Source: Mycolicibacter virginiensis | Lineage (GTDB): Bacteria > Actinomycetota > Actinomycetes > Mycobacteriales > Mycobacteriaceae | Length of the DNA: 64,000 bases | Direction: 5' to 3' | Assembly (NCBI RefSeq): GCF_022374935.2 | Contig: NZ_CP092430.2 | Coordinates: 2,170,001 to 2,234,000 of the forward strand | In this document: in pieces, positions 41,800 through 53,831 of the stretch | Position numbering within the stretch: position 1 is the stretch's first letter | How the letters are laid out: each line of letters begins with the position of its first letter | Program-made: the position numbers and the translations under genes | Notes under the pieces: model-generated | Seen by the model: only the letters and a program-made list of their open reading frames with translations | Told to the model about the DNA's origin: nothing | Databases searched by the model: none

Positions 41800-41914
41800 T
41801 TACGGCGGAAATAGCGACAGGGAAACGCCCGGTCCCATCCCGAACCCGGAAGCTAAGCCTGTCAGCGCCGATGATACTGCCCACACGGGTGGAAAAGTAG
41901 GACACCGCCGAACA
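41800..41914 (+). rRNA. rrf: 5S ribosomal RNA
   Basis: 115 nt starting TTACGGCGG and ending CACCGCCGAACA, the same ends as the M. tuberculosis 5S; the CGGCGG/CCGCCG pairing closes helix I, and CCCGAACCCGGAAGCTAAG is the universal loop C/D region. Confidence 0.96.
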
Positions 41915-41925
41915 CAACATTAAGA

Positions 41926-41957
41926 CCTGTGCCCCCCAAGAAATTGGGGGGCACAGG
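41926..41957 (+). terminator. rrnB terminator
   Basis: Perfect 14-bp stem, CCTGTGCCCCCCAA and its complement around a GAAA tetraloop, 12 nt after the 5S end. The tail is CATTTCC, only weakly U-rich. Confidence 0.85.
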
Positions 41958-42077
41958 CATTTCCTGCATGTCCCAAATTTTTTGCGCGAACAGATCGCGT
42001 GAATGCGACCGTGTCAAGAGGTCGGCGATCCCCGCCGTATCCTTTTCGGTAGCACTGTTACGACCGGAGGGCGCGAG

Positions 42078-44174
42078 GTGGCCGAACACGGCAATGGCGG
42101 CGACGGGCCGCGGGGCGGCGGCAGGGGCGCCGGCGATGCCGGGCGACGAGGCCGGCCCGGGCAGTCCGGTGGTGGCTCGTTCCGGGGCTCCAGCGATCAG
42201 CGTCGGACGCCCCGCGGTGCGGGACCAGACCGCGATCGTCGTTCCCAGCCGCCGCGCGATCGCGATGGCAGTCCGCGGCCCTCTTGGGATCGCGACGGTA
42301 GCCCGCGGCCACCTCGGGATCGCGATGGCAGCCCACGGCCGCCTCGGGATCGCGACGGCGGCCCGCGTCCCCAGCGTGACCGCGATGGAGCCGCTCGGCC
42401 GCCGCGCGACTTCGACCGATCGTCGCGCCCGCGCCGGGACTTCGACAACACGTCGCGACCCCCGCGCCCGTCCGGCGAGGAAACGTCGCAGCGCTACGAC
42501 GACCCGCCGTTGCCCGAAGGGGTCGAGCCCAAGCAGTTGGCGCCGGAAGTGCGCCGGGAGTTGAGCACGCTGAACCGGGCGACCGCCGATGCGGTGGCCT
42601 GCCACTTGGTGGCCGCCGGAATGCTGCTCGACGACAATCCCGAAGCCGCACTCCTGCACGCTAAGGCTGCCCGGTCGCGCTCGACGCGAATCACCGCGGT
42701 CCGCGAGGCCGTCGGGATCGCCGCCTATCAGTGCGGTGACTGGACGCAAGCACTGGGCGAGTTGCGGGCGGCCCGGCGGATGGGCAGCAAGTCCGCGCTG
42801 TTGCCGCTGATCGCCGATTGCGAGCGCGGCTTGGGCCGCCCCCAGCGGGCGATCGAGTTGGCCACCGGCCCGGAAGCCGAGCAGCTCGAGGGTGACGAGG
42901 CCGACGAGATGCGGATCGTCGCCGCCGGTGCTCGCGCGGACCTGGGGCAGTTGGAGCAGGCACTGACGGTGCTCTCCTCGGCGCCGACGGACCCCGACCG
43001 GACCGGCTCGACCGTGGCCCGGCTGCACTACGCGCACGGCGAGACGCTGGTGGCCCTCGGGCGCGAAGGTGAGGCGCTGGAGTGGTTCCTGCGCGCCGCG
43101 GCCGCCGACACCGAAGGTGTCACCGACGTCGAGGACCGTATCGCCGAACTCGGTGGCGGCGCGACGCTGGCCGAGGAATACGACTGCCTGCTGCTGGATC
43201 TGGACGGCACGGTGTTCCGCGGTGGTGAACCCACGGCCGGCGCTGTCGAGACCCTGGCCGAACTGCAGAGCCGAAAGCTGTTCATCACCAACAATTCGTC
43301 ACGCGGCGCGGACGAGGTCGCGGCACATCTGAACCAGCTGGGCTTTACCGCCACAGGCGAGGACGTTGCCACCAGCGGCCAGATCGCGGCGGGCCTGCTG
43401 GCCGGCCAACTGCCGGCCGGGGCGCGAGTCCTGGTGCTGGGTGCGGAGTCGCTGGCCGCCGAGATCGGCGCCGTCGGTCTGGAAGCGGTGCGGTTGGCCA
43501 CCGACGAACCTGCGGCCGTCATCCAGGGCCTGTCCACCGAGCTCGGCTGGGCCGATCTTGCCGAGGCCGCACTGGCGATCCGGGCCGGGGCGCTGTGGAT
43601 GACCACCAACGTCGACAAGACGCTGCCGTCGGAGCGGGGTCTGCTGCCGGGCAACGGTTCGATGGTGGCGGCCCTGCGGGCCGCGACCGACGCCGAGCCG
43701 CAGGTGGCCGGCAAGCCGGGACCGGCCCTGTTGACCGCTGCGCTGACCCGCGGGGAGTTCTACGCCCCGCTGGTGGTCGGCGACCGGCTCGACACCGACA
43801 TCGCCGCGGCCAACGCCGCCGCGCTGCCCAGCCTGATGGTGCTCACCGGAGTGAACTCCGCCCGCGACGCCGTCGGCGCGGTCGCCGAGCATCGGCCGAC
43901 CTACCTCGGCCATGACCTGCGGGCGTTGAACGTCGGCGCCGGCAAACTGGCGATCGGCTCGCAGGCGCACTGGGACGTACAGGTGGACGGCACCACCGTC
44001 ACCGTCGTCACCGGGCAACCCGAGGAAGACGGTGACGGACTGTCGATCGTCCGCGCGCTCGCAGCCGCGGTGTGGGACGCCGAGCTGGCCGGGCGCGCGT
44101 TCACCGTCGAGGCCGCCGATGACACCGCGGCGGCGGCGCTGCAACAGTGGTCCCTGCTCGGTACGTGGCCGTAA
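42078..44174 (+). CDS. Fused TPR protein - HAD-IIA phosphatase
   Basis: 698 aa from a GTG at 42078 with GGAGG 7 nt upstream. Residues 1-145 are a disordered Gly/Arg/Asp/Pro region with a 10-residue tandem repeat (DRDGSPRPPR type). Residues about 150-350 are helical TPR-like repeats (ALLHAKAARSRS, ALGELRAARRMG, ALEWFLRAAAAD), matching Rv1691. From about 365 to the end is a HAD-IIA phosphatase matching Rv1692: DLDGTVFRGG (nucleophile Asp, about 374), ITNNSSRGADEVA, and GDRLDTDIAAA near 568. Rv1692 has been reported as a glycerol-3-phosphate phosphatase. In M. tuberculosis these are two genes; here one frame runs through with no internal ATG/GTG at the joint. Confidence 0.85.
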   Translation: MAEHGNGGDGPRGGGRGAGDAGRRGRPGQSGGGSFRGSSDQRRTPRGAGPDRDRRSQPPRDRDGSPRPSWDRDGSPRPPRDRDGSPRPPRDRDGGPRPQRDRDGAARPPRDFDRSSRPRRDFDNTSRPPRPSGEETSQRYDDPPLPEGVEPKQLAPEVRRELSTLNRATADAVACHLVAAGMLLDDNPEAALLHAKAARSRSTRITAVREAVGIAAYQCGDWTQALGELRAARRMGSKSALLPLIADCERGLGRPQRAIELATGPEAEQLEGDEADEMRIVAAGARADLGQLEQALTVLSSAPTDPDRTGSTVARLHYAHGETLVALGREGEALEWFLRAAAADTEGVTDVEDRIAELGGGATLAEEYDCLLLDLDGTVFRGGEPTAGAVETLAELQSRKLFITNNSSRGADEVAAHLNQLGFTATGEDVATSGQIAAGLLAGQLPAGARVLVLGAESLAAEIGAVGLEAVRLATDEPAAVIQGLSTELGWADLAEAALAIRAGALWMTTNVDKTLPSERGLLPGNGSMVAALRAATDAEPQVAGKPGPALLTAALTRGEFYAPLVVGDRLDTDIAAANAAALPSLMVLTGVNSARDAVGAVAEHRPTYLGHDLRALNVGAGKLAIGSQAHWDVQVDGTTVTVVTGQPEEDGDGLSIVRALAAAVWDAELAGRAFTVEAADDTAAAALQQWSLLGTWP
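42258..42407 (+). repeat. 30-bp tandem repeat in the fused TPR-HAD gene
   Basis: Five units begin at 42258, 42288, 42318, 42348 and 42378, each opening GATCGCGA[T/C]GG or GACCGCGATGG. They encode Asp-Arg-Asp-Gly-x-Pro-Arg-Pro-x-Arg decapeptides. Copies 2 and 3 are nearly identical at the DNA level, so copy number may vary between strains. Confidence 0.85.
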
Positions 44175-44202
44175 GCGGTATCGGCTAGCGTGAGTGGCAC
44201 CC

Positions 44203-44379
44203 ATGAACAGTGAGATTGAGGACGTCCGAGCACGCATTGCGGCAGTGCTGGCCGAGTTGCCCGGCGAAGCCGAGCTGGCCGACCTGCCGGCCCACAGCGA
44301 TCTCAACGCCCTGGCGCAGCGGCTCGAAGAGGCCCACCAGGTGCTGGTGCGGGCGCTGGAGTCGGTAGAGAAGGGCTGA
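44203..44379 (+). CDS. Conserved 58-aa protein (Rv1693-like)
   Basis: 58 aa from the ATG at 44203 (a GTG at 44194 would add three residues). MNSEIEDVRARIAAVLAEL is followed by a helical, acidic sequence ending HQVLVRALESVEKG, which suggests a small helical or coiled-coil protein without membrane segment. Length and position just before tlyA match Rv1693. TAGCGT at 44186-44191 could be its -10. The function is unknown. Confidence 0.75.
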   Translation: MNSEIEDVRARIAAVLAELPGEAELADLPAHSDLNALAQRLEEAHQVLVRALESVEKG

Positions 44380-44386
44380 GTCAGGC

Positions 44387-45193
44387 ATGTCGCGGCGTGC
44401 TCGGGTCGACGCCGAACTGGTCCGGCGCGGATTGGCGCGGTCTCGTCAGCAGGCCGCCGAATTGATCGATGCCGGCAAAGTCACCATCGACGGCATCCCG
44501 GCGGTCAAGTCCGCCACCGCCGTGGCGGTGACCGCGGCGCTGGCGGTGGCGGACGACGGCGAACGCAGCTGGGTGTCGCGCGGGGCGCACAAACTGATCG
44601 GCGCCCTGGACACCTTCGGTATCGCCGTGGCTGACCGGCAGTGCCTCGACGCCGGCGCCTCGACCGGCGGATTCACCGAAGTGCTGCTGGACCGGGGTGC
44701 GGCCCGGGTGGTGGCCGTCGACGTCGGCTACGGGCAGCTGGCATGGTCGCTGCGCACCGACCCGCGAGTGGTGGTCATCGAACGCACCAACGTCCGCGGT
44801 CTGACGGTCGAGGTCATCGGCGGGCCCGCGGAGCTGATCGTCGCGGACCTGTCGTTCATCTCGCTGGCCACGGTGTTGCCCGCGCTGGCTGGCTGTGCGT
44901 CACCGGACGCCGATATCGTGCCAATGGTGAAGCCGCAGTTCGAAGTCGGACGACAACAGGTCGGTTCCGGCGGTGTGGTGTCCGACCCGGTCCTGCGGGC
45001 AGACGCGGTCGTATCGGTGGCGCACCGCGCCGGGGAACTGGGGTGGGGCACCGTCGCCGTCACCGCCAGTCCATTGCCGGGACCGTCCGGCAACGTCGAA
45101 TACTTTCTGCATCTGCGCGCCAGTGCTGCGCCGCTGACCGGTGACGCGTTGCGCGCCGCCGTGGAAGATGCCGTCGCGAGGGGTCCGCAATGA
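44387..45193 (+). CDS. tlyA: 16S/23S rRNA 2'-O-methyltransferase TlyA
   Basis: 268 aa. An N-terminal S4 RNA-binding domain ([21 protein letters not shown], about 3-23, then a beta strand region) joins through [10 protein letters not shown] to an FtsJ-type SAM domain ([16 protein letters not shown] near 86, VADLSFISL near 151). TlyA methylates C1409 of 16S and C1920 of 23S rRNA; loss gives capreomycin and viomycin resistance in M. tuberculosis. The gene lies 7 nt after the 58-aa gene and overlaps nadK by 4 nt. Confidence 0.95.
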   Translation: MSRRARVDAELVRRGLARSRQQAAELIDAGKVTIDGIPAVKSATAVAVTAALAVADDGERSWVSRGAHKLIGALDTFGIAVADRQCLDAGASTGGFTEVLLDRGAARVVAVDVGYGQLAWSLRTDPRVVVIERTNVRGLTVEVIGGPAELIVADLSFISLATVLPALAGCASPDADIVPMVKPQFEVGRQQVGSGGVVSDPVLRADAVVSVAHRAGELGWGTVAVTASPLPGPSGNVEYFLHLRASAAPLTGDALRAAVEDAVARGPQ

Positions 45194-46122
45194 CCAGTGG
45201 AGATCATCAACGCACCGTGCTGCTGGTGGTGCACAGCGGTCGGGAAGAGGCCACCGACACCGCCCGCCGCGTGGAGAAGGTGCTCGACGAACACGGCATC
45301 GCGCTGCGCGTGCTGACCGCGGAAGCCGTCGACAAGGGCGCGCTGCACGCGGGTGCTGACGATGGTCGCGAAGTCGGTGTCGCGATCGATCTGGTGGACC
45401 CCGACAACGGCGCTGCCGAGGGCTGCGAACTGGTGCTGGTTCTCGGCGGCGACGGGACCTTCCTGCGCGCCGCGGAACTGGCCCGCAGCGCCGACATCCC
45501 GGTACTGGGCGTCAATCTGGGCCGGATCGGGTTCCTGGCCGAGGCCGAAGCCGACACCATCGACCAGGTCCTGGACAAGATCATCGCCCGCGACTACCGG
45601 GTGGAAGACCGGATGACGCTCGACGTCGTGGTGCGCGCCGACAGCGAGATCATCGACAGCGGTTGGGCGCTCAACGAGGCCAGCATGGAGAAGGGGCCGC
45701 GGCTGGGCGTGCTGGGCGTCGTCGTGGAGGTGGACGGCCGGCCGGTGTCGACGTTCGGCTGCGACGGAGTGCTGGTATCGACCCCGACGGGATCCACCGC
45801 CTACGCGTTCTCCGCCGGGGGACCGGTGCTCTGGCCCGACCTGGACGCCATCCTGGTGGTGCCCAACAACGCTCACGCGCTGTTCGCCCGGCCCATGGTC
45901 ACCAGCCCCGAATCGATCATCGCGATCGAGGTCGAAAGCGACGGCCACAACGCGCTGGTGTTCTGCGACGGTCGCCGCAAAATGCTGGTGCCCGCCGGCG
46001 GGCGCCTGGAGGTGCAACGCGGCGTCAGCCCGGTGAAGTGGGCGCGGCTGGGCCGCTCGCCATTCACCGACCGACTGGTGCGCAAATTCCGGCTGCCGGT
46101 CACCGGCTGGCGCGGACAGTGA
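45190..46122 (+). CDS. nadK: NAD kinase
   Basis: 310 aa, ATG overlapping the tlyA stop. It phosphorylates NAD to NADP, with polyphosphate or ATP as donor in mycobacteria. [15 protein letters not shown] near 86-100 holds the catalytic GGDG motif, and [17 protein letters not shown] near 196-212 binds NAD. Co-transcribed with tlyA and probably with recN, which starts 15 nt downstream. Confidence 0.97.
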   Translation: MTSGDHQRTVLLVVHSGREEATDTARRVEKVLDEHGIALRVLTAEAVDKGALHAGADDGREVGVAIDLVDPDNGAAEGCELVLVLGGDGTFLRAAELARSADIPVLGVNLGRIGFLAEAEADTIDQVLDKIIARDYRVEDRMTLDVVVRADSEIIDSGWALNEASMEKGPRLGVLGVVVEVDGRPVSTFGCDGVLVSTPTGSTAYAFSAGGPVLWPDLDAILVVPNNAHALFARPMVTSPESIIAIEVESDGHNALVFCDGRRKMLVPAGGRLEVQRGVSPVKWARLGRSPFTDRLVRKFRLPVTGWRGQ

Positions 46123-46137
46123 CGACGGTGCCGGCTG

Positions 46138-47931
46138 TTGCTTACTGAAATCCGTATCGAGTCTCTGGGCGCCATCAGCGCCGCGACCGCTGAATTCGAC
46201 CGCGGACTGACCGTCCTGACCGGCGAGACCGGCACCGGCAAGACGATGGTGGTCACCGGGCTGCATCTGCTCGGTGGTGCTCGCGCCGATGCCAACCGGG
46301 TGCGTTCCGGTGCCGCCCGTGCGGTGGTGGAGGGCAGGTTCTGCACCGCCGACCTGGCCCAGGCCGCAGCCGGGCAGATCGACGAACTGCTCGAGGCGGC
46401 CGGGGCCGAGCGCGACGAGGACGGCACGGTGATCGCGGCCCGCTCGGTCAGCCGCGATGGGCCCTCGCGGGCCTACCTGGGCGGTCGCGGGGTACCGGCC
46501 AAATCGCTGACCGGTTTCACCGGCAGCCTGTTGACGTTGCACGGCCAGAACGATCAGCTGCGGTTGATGCGCCCGGACGAACAGCGTGCGGCCCTGGATC
46601 GCTACGCCGCGGTGGGTGCCCGGCTGGAGCGCTACCGCGTTGCGCGGGAGGCCTGGCAATCGGCACGACGCGAGCTGATCGAACGCCGCGACCGCGCCCG
46701 GGAACTGGCTCAGGAAGCCGACCGCCTCACCTTCGCGCTGCGCGAGATCGACGCCGTCGATCCCCGGGCCGGCGAAGACGACGCGCTGACCGCCGACATC
46801 CGGCGACTCTCCGAACTCGACGCGTTGCGCGCCGCAGCCGACGGCGCACGGGCGGCCCTGGCCGGTGCTGACGAGGCACTGGACGCAGCGGACGGGCCGA
46901 GCTCGGCAACCGATCGGCTGGGGCAGGCGAAGGCGGCGTTGAGCGGGACCGACGACACCGTGCTGCAGGCGCTGGGCGATCAGCTCGGTGAGGCGCTCAC
47001 CGTAGTGGGCGACGTGGCACGCGAACTCGGCAGTTATCTCGATGATCTGCCCACCGGTGCTGACGCGCTCGATGCCAAGCTGGCTCGCCAGGCCGAGCTG
47101 CGCAGCCTGACCCGCAAGTACGCCGCCGACATCGACGGCGTGCTGGCCTGGGCGGCGCAGTCCCGGGACCGGCTGACCCAGCTCGACGTCTCCGAAGAAG
47201 CACTCGCCGAGTTGGCCCGCCGGGTCGACGCGCTGGGCGAGCAGGTGGCCAAGGCGGCCACTGACCTCAGTGCCGCGCGCACCAAGGCGGCCGGTGGATT
47301 GGCCAAGGCGGTCAGCGCCGAGCTGTCCGGGCTGGCCATGGCCGACGCCGAGTTCAGCATCGGGGTCAGCACCAGCCCGGCCGCCGCCGAGGACCCGGCC
47401 GCGTTGCGGTTGCCGTCGGGGCAGATCGTGCACGCCGGCGCCGACGGTATCGACGACGTCGAGTTCGGGCTGGCCCCGCACCGCGGCATGACGGTGCTGC
47501 CGCTGGCCAAGAGCGCGTCAGGCGGGGAACTGTCCCGGGTGATGCTGGCGCTGGAGGTGGTGCTGGCCACGTCGTCTTTGTCCGCGGCGGCGCGGCAGTC
47601 GGCTGGCACCACGATGGTGTTCGACGAAGTCGACGCCGGCGTGGGTGGACGGGCCGCGGTGCAGATCGGGCGGCGGCTGGCCCGCTTGGCCCGCACCCAC
47701 CAGGTCATCGTGGTCACGCACTTGCCGCAGGTCGCGGCCTACGCCGACGTGCACCTGATGGTCGAGCCCACCGGGCGACAAGGCGCCAGCGGGGTGCGGC
47801 GGCTGGAGGACGACGACCGGGTCGGCGAGCTGGCCCGGATGCTGGCCGGGCTGGGGGAGACCGACACGGCCCGGGCGCACGCGCGAGAACTGCTGGATGC
47901 CGCGCAAGAGGATCGGGGCGCGTCCACGTAG
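46138..47931 (+). CDS. recN: DNA repair protein RecN
   Basis: 597 aa, starting at a TTG (46138) that gives MLTEIRIESLGAIS, the conserved N-terminus; no ATG/GTG alternative fits. SMC-like ATPase for double-strand-break repair: Walker A GETGTGKT near 31-38, then a central coiled coil of about 300 residues, the signature LAKSASGGELSRVMLALEVVL near 457 and Walker B TTMVFDEVDAGVGGRA near 487. ATP-dependent cohesion of broken ends is the family function. Confidence 0.96.
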   Translation: MLTEIRIESLGAISAATAEFDRGLTVLTGETGTGKTMVVTGLHLLGGARADANRVRSGAARAVVEGRFCTADLAQAAAGQIDELLEAAGAERDEDGTVIAARSVSRDGPSRAYLGGRGVPAKSLTGFTGSLLTLHGQNDQLRLMRPDEQRAALDRYAAVGARLERYRVAREAWQSARRELIERRDRARELAQEADRLTFALREIDAVDPRAGEDDALTADIRRLSELDALRAAADGARAALAGADEALDAADGPSSATDRLGQAKAALSGTDDTVLQALGDQLGEALTVVGDVARELGSYLDDLPTGADALDAKLARQAELRSLTRKYAADIDGVLAWAAQSRDRLTQLDVSEEALAELARRVDALGEQVAKAATDLSAARTKAAGGLAKAVSAELSGLAMADAEFSIGVSTSPAAAEDPAALRLPSGQIVHAGADGIDDVEFGLAPHRGMTVLPLAKSASGGELSRVMLALEVVLATSSLSAAARQSAGTTMVFDEVDAGVGGRAAVQIGRRLARLARTHQVIVVTHLPQVAAYADVHLMVEPTGRQGASGVRRLEDDDRVGELARMLAGLGETDTARAHARELLDAAQEDRGAST

Positions 47932-48045
47932 CGCCCGGCGCGCGTCGAGCACGCTTGTGACTCGTGTGACGAAATAGAACTTCTGGGGCTGGTGTTACGG
48001 CGCGCCTCCCGCGATTCTCCCGACTTCCCGGCCAGAATCGCGCCC

Positions 48046-49227
48046 ATGAAGATGTCTGCGCTGCTGTCTCGTAACACCGCCCGGCCTGGCCTTGTCGGTA
48101 CGGCTCGGGTTGACCACGACATCGACCGACTGCTGCGCAGGGTTGGCCCCGGCGACATCGTGGTCCTCGACATTCTCGACCTCGACCGGATCACCGCCGA
48201 CGCCCTGGTCGAAGCCCAGATCGCCGGCGTGGTCAACGCCTCGGCATCGATCTCCGGGCGCTACCCGAACCTGGGGCCGGAGGTGCTGGTCGCCAACGGC
48301 GTCACGCTGATCGACGAAGCCGGACCCACGGTGTTCAAGAAGATCCGGGACGGCGCCAAGATCCGCCTTCACAACGGAGCCGTGTACTCCGGCGACCGTC
48401 GGCTGGCCCGCGGCGTCGAACGCAGCGACGTCGAGATCGCCGACATGATGATCGAGGCCAAGAGCGGGCTGGTGGCCCACTTGGAGTCCTTCGCCGGCAA
48501 CACCATCGAGTTCATCCGCAGCGAGAGCCCGCTGCTGATCGACGGGATCGGGATCCCCGAGATCGACGTCGACCTGCGGCGTCGCCACGTGGTGCTGGTC
48601 GGTGACGAAGCCACCGCCACCGACGACCTCAAGTGCCTCAAGCCGTTCATCAAGGAGTACCAGCCGGTGCTGATCGGCGTCGGTGCCGGAGCCGACGTGC
48701 TGCGCAAGGCCGGCTACCGCCCGCAGCTGATCGTCGGCGACCCCGACCAGATGAGCGCCGAGGTACTGCGGTGCGGCTCGCAGGTCGTGCTGCCCGCCGA
48801 CGCCGACGGCCACGCACCCGGACTGGAGCGCATCCAGGACCTGGGCGTCGGTGCCATGACCTTCCCCGCGGCCGGTTCCGCAATGGACCTGGCGCTGCTG
48901 CTGGCCGACCACCACGGTGCGGCCCTGCTGGTGACCGCCGGGCACACCGCCAACATCGAGACGTTCTTCGACCGGACCCGTCAGCTGACCAACCCGTCGA
49001 TGTTCATGACCCGGCTCAAGGTCGGCGAGAAGCTGGTGGACGCCCGCGCGGTCGCCACGCTCTACCGCAACCGGATCTCGGCCGGCGCGATCGCGCTGCT
49101 GGTGTTGACCATGCTGATGGCGATCATCGTCGCGCTGTGGGTGTCGCGGACCGACGCCGTGGTGCTCGAGTGGCTCGGCAACTACTGGCACGACCTGTCG
49201 CAGTGGCTGCGGCACTGGGTGACCTAA
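48046..49227 (+). CDS. steA: SteA-like cell-division protein (Rv1697-like)
   Basis: 393 aa from ATG 48046 (frame open to 47992). A thiamine-pyrophosphokinase-like cytosolic domain (VLVGDEATATDDLKCL, LIVGDPDQMS, AGSAMDLALLLADHHGA) is followed by one C-terminal membrane helix (about 345-366, SAGAIALLVLTMLMAIIVAL) and a short Trp-rich tail. In Corynebacterium glutamicum the homologue SteA acts with SteB at the cytokinetic ring. The catalytic residues of true thiamine pyrophosphokinases are not obvious. It is followed at 37 bp by its usual partner. Confidence 0.9.
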   Translation: MKMSALLSRNTARPGLVGTARVDHDIDRLLRRVGPGDIVVLDILDLDRITADALVEAQIAGVVNASASISGRYPNLGPEVLVANGVTLIDEAGPTVFKKIRDGAKIRLHNGAVYSGDRRLARGVERSDVEIADMMIEAKSGLVAHLESFAGNTIEFIRSESPLLIDGIGIPEIDVDLRRRHVVLVGDEATATDDLKCLKPFIKEYQPVLIGVGAGADVLRKAGYRPQLIVGDPDQMSAEVLRCGSQVVLPADADGHAPGLERIQDLGVGAMTFPAAGSAMDLALLLADHHGAALLVTAGHTANIETFFDRTRQLTNPSMFMTRLKVGEKLVDARAVATLYRNRISAGAIALLVLTMLMAIIVALWVSRTDAVVLEWLGNYWHDLSQWLRHWVT

Positions 49228-49264
49228 TAGGGATCGACGCAAAAGGATCGGGGTCAGCACCGCC

Positions 49265-50224
49265 ATGATCACCCCTCGCTACCACGCGATGTCGCTGACG
49301 GCAGTGCTGCTGGCACTGGTATTCGGCGTCGTCCTGGGTTCTGGACTGTTGTCGGGTCCGTTGATGGCCGGCATGCAGTCCGACAAGCAGGATCTGCGGG
49401 AGCAGATCGATGCGCTGCACGAACAGCACAACGCGCTGAGCGAAAGGCTGCGCAACGCCAACGATTTCGACGCTCAGATGGCACCCCGGATCGTGCACGA
49501 CGCGCTGACCGGGAAATCCACGGTGATCTTCCGGACTCCTGACGCCGCCGACGGCGACGTCGAGGCGGTCGCGCGGATCATCGGGCAGGCCGGCGGAACC
49601 GTCACCGGAACGGTGACGCTGACGGAGCAGTTCGTCGACGGCAACGCCGAGGAGAAGCTGCGTGCCGTGCTGGAGTCCGGGATCGTGCCGGCGGGCGCCC
49701 AACTGAGCACCAGCCTGGTCGACCAGGACGCCCAGGCCGGCGACCTGCTCGGAATCGCGCTGCTGATCAGCTCGCGCCATCCCGAGCCCCCGGCTCCGCC
49801 CGTCCCCCCTGTCGATGACGCCGCCCGGGCCACCGTGCTGGCCGCGCTGCGCGACACCGGCTTCGTCACCTACGCCCAAGAGCGTTTCCCGGCCGCCAAC
49901 GCCGCCATCGTGGTCACCGGCGGGGCGCTGCCCGAAGACGCCGGCACCGCCGGCTTGAGCGTGGCCCGGTTCGCCGCGGCACTGGCCCCGCACGGTGCGG
50001 CGACGGTGCTGGCCGGCCGGGACGGATCGGCGTCGGGCACGGCGGCGGTGGCCATGGCGCGCACCGACTCCGCGGTGGCCGGCACGATCAGCACCGTCGA
50101 CGACGTGGACATCGAGTCGGGCCGGATCACCACCGTGATGGCAGTGAGCAGCCTGATCGGCGGCGGCCAGCCGGGCCAGTACGGCATCGGCCACGGCGCC
50201 GGGTCGGTCACCCTGGCGCAATAG
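49265..50224 (+). CDS. mctB: MctB/SteB family membrane protein (Rv1698-like)
   Basis: 319 aa. One N-terminal transmembrane segment (about 8-34, MSLTAVLLALVFGVVLGSGL) is followed by a coiled coil (SDKQDLREQIDALHEQHNAL) and a large outside domain. Rv1698 was described as MctB, required to keep copper low in M. tuberculosis, and as an outer-membrane pore; the corynebacterial homologue SteB binds the coiled-coil region to septal hydrolases. The steA-mctB pairing supports the division role. Confidence 0.9.
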   Translation: MITPRYHAMSLTAVLLALVFGVVLGSGLLSGPLMAGMQSDKQDLREQIDALHEQHNALSERLRNANDFDAQMAPRIVHDALTGKSTVIFRTPDAADGDVEAVARIIGQAGGTVTGTVTLTEQFVDGNAEEKLRAVLESGIVPAGAQLSTSLVDQDAQAGDLLGIALLISSRHPEPPAPPVPPVDDAARATVLAALRDTGFVTYAQERFPAANAAIVVTGGALPEDAGTAGLSVARFAAALAPHGAATVLAGRDGSASGTAAVAMARTDSAVAGTISTVDDVDIESGRITTVMAVSSLIGGGQPGQYGIGHGAGSVTLAQ

Positions 50225-50295
50225 CGGGACGTATCACAGGCCGTGTCCGGGCGCGGGTGGGCGTGTCTGGAGCCGAGACGCCGCGTCGATGTTAG

Positions 50296-52785
<2,490 letters not shown>

Positions 52786-52789
<4 letters not shown>

Positions 52790-53742
52790 CCGCGGCGACC
52801 CAGCCGGTGGGTCCGCTGGGCGGGCAGTTGCAGGGGTATCTGGACCACCTGACCATCGAGCGCGGGGTCGCGGCCAACACGTTGAGTTCCTATCGGCGCG
52901 ACCTGCGCCGCTACCGCGAGCATCTGCTGGCCCGCGGGATCGAAGATCTGGCCGGCGTCGGCGAAGGTGACGTCACCGAGTTTCTGGTGGCGCTGCGTCG
53001 CGGCGACCCCGACAACGGCGTGCCGGCACTGTCGGCGGTCTCGGCGGGGCGCGCACTGATCGCGGTGCGCGGACTGCACCGGTTCGCCGCCGCCGAGGGG
53101 ATGGTGGCGGCCGACGTGGCGCGCTCGGTCAAGCCGCCGACACCGGGGCGGCGCCTGCCCAAGAGCCTGACCGTCGACGAGGTCGCGGCGCTGCTGGCCG
53201 GCGCAGGCGGCGACAGCGAGTCTGACGGACCGCTGACGCTGCGCAACCGCGCCCTGCTGGAGATGTTGTACTCCACCGGATCTCGCATCTCGGAGGCCGT
53301 GGGAATGGACATCGACGATATTGATGTTCAGGACAGGTCGGTGCTGTTGCGCGGCAAGGGCGGCAAGCAGCGATTGGTGCCGGTCGGCCGGCCGGCGGTC
53401 GCGGCGCTGGACGCCTACCTGGTGCGGGGCCGTCCGGATCTGGCCGGCCGCAGCCGCGGCACCGCGGCGGTGTTCCTCAACGCCCGCGGTGGGCGGCTGT
53501 CGCGGCAGAGCGCCTGGCAGGTGCTGCAGGACGCCGCCGAACGGGCCGGGATCACCGCCAAGGTGTCACCGCACACGCTGCGGCACTCGTTCGCGACCCA
53601 TCTGCTCGACGGCGGCGCCGACGTGCGGGTGGTGCAGGAGCTGCTCGGCCACGCCTCGGTGACCACCACCCAGATCTATACGTTGGTGACCGTCAACGCC
53701 CTACGCGAGGTGTGGGCCGGCGCCCACCCCCGCGCGCGCTAG
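52786..53742 (+). CDS. xerD: Tyrosine recombinase XerD
   Basis: 318 aa from ATG 52786. The N-terminal SAM-like DNA-binding domain ([20 protein letters not shown]) is followed by the catalytic domain with the complete set [17 protein letters not shown] (Arg), [12 protein letters not shown] (Lys), [12 protein letters not shown] (His, Arg), [14 protein letters not shown] (His, nucleophile Tyr). With XerC it resolves chromosome dimers at dif. The location after pyrG-nudix is the standard mycobacterial one, so it is not a phage integrase. Confidence 0.95.
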
Positions 53743-53755
53743 GGTCCCTTTCCGC

Positions 53756-53814
53756 CGAGCAGACGCGAAAGCCCCCAAGAAGGACCCCTCAGAGGGGGTT
53801 TTCGCGTCTGCTCG
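53756..53814. terminator. Bidirectional terminator between xerD and the methyltransferase gene
   Basis: A 21-bp stem with a single G-T pair (arms 53756-53776 and 53794-53814, CGAGCAGACGCGAAA then CCCCC) around a 17-nt loop. CTTTCCGC/GCCGAAAG can add outer pairs. It lies between two convergent genes and can act in both directions. Confidence 0.8.
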
Positions 53815-53831
53815 CCGAAAGTCGCGCCCAG

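Noticed and set aside
44728..47481. 917-aa minus-strand frame opposite tlyA-nadK-recN
   Set aside because: A high-GC antisense shadow; all three plus-strand genes have full catalytic motifs.
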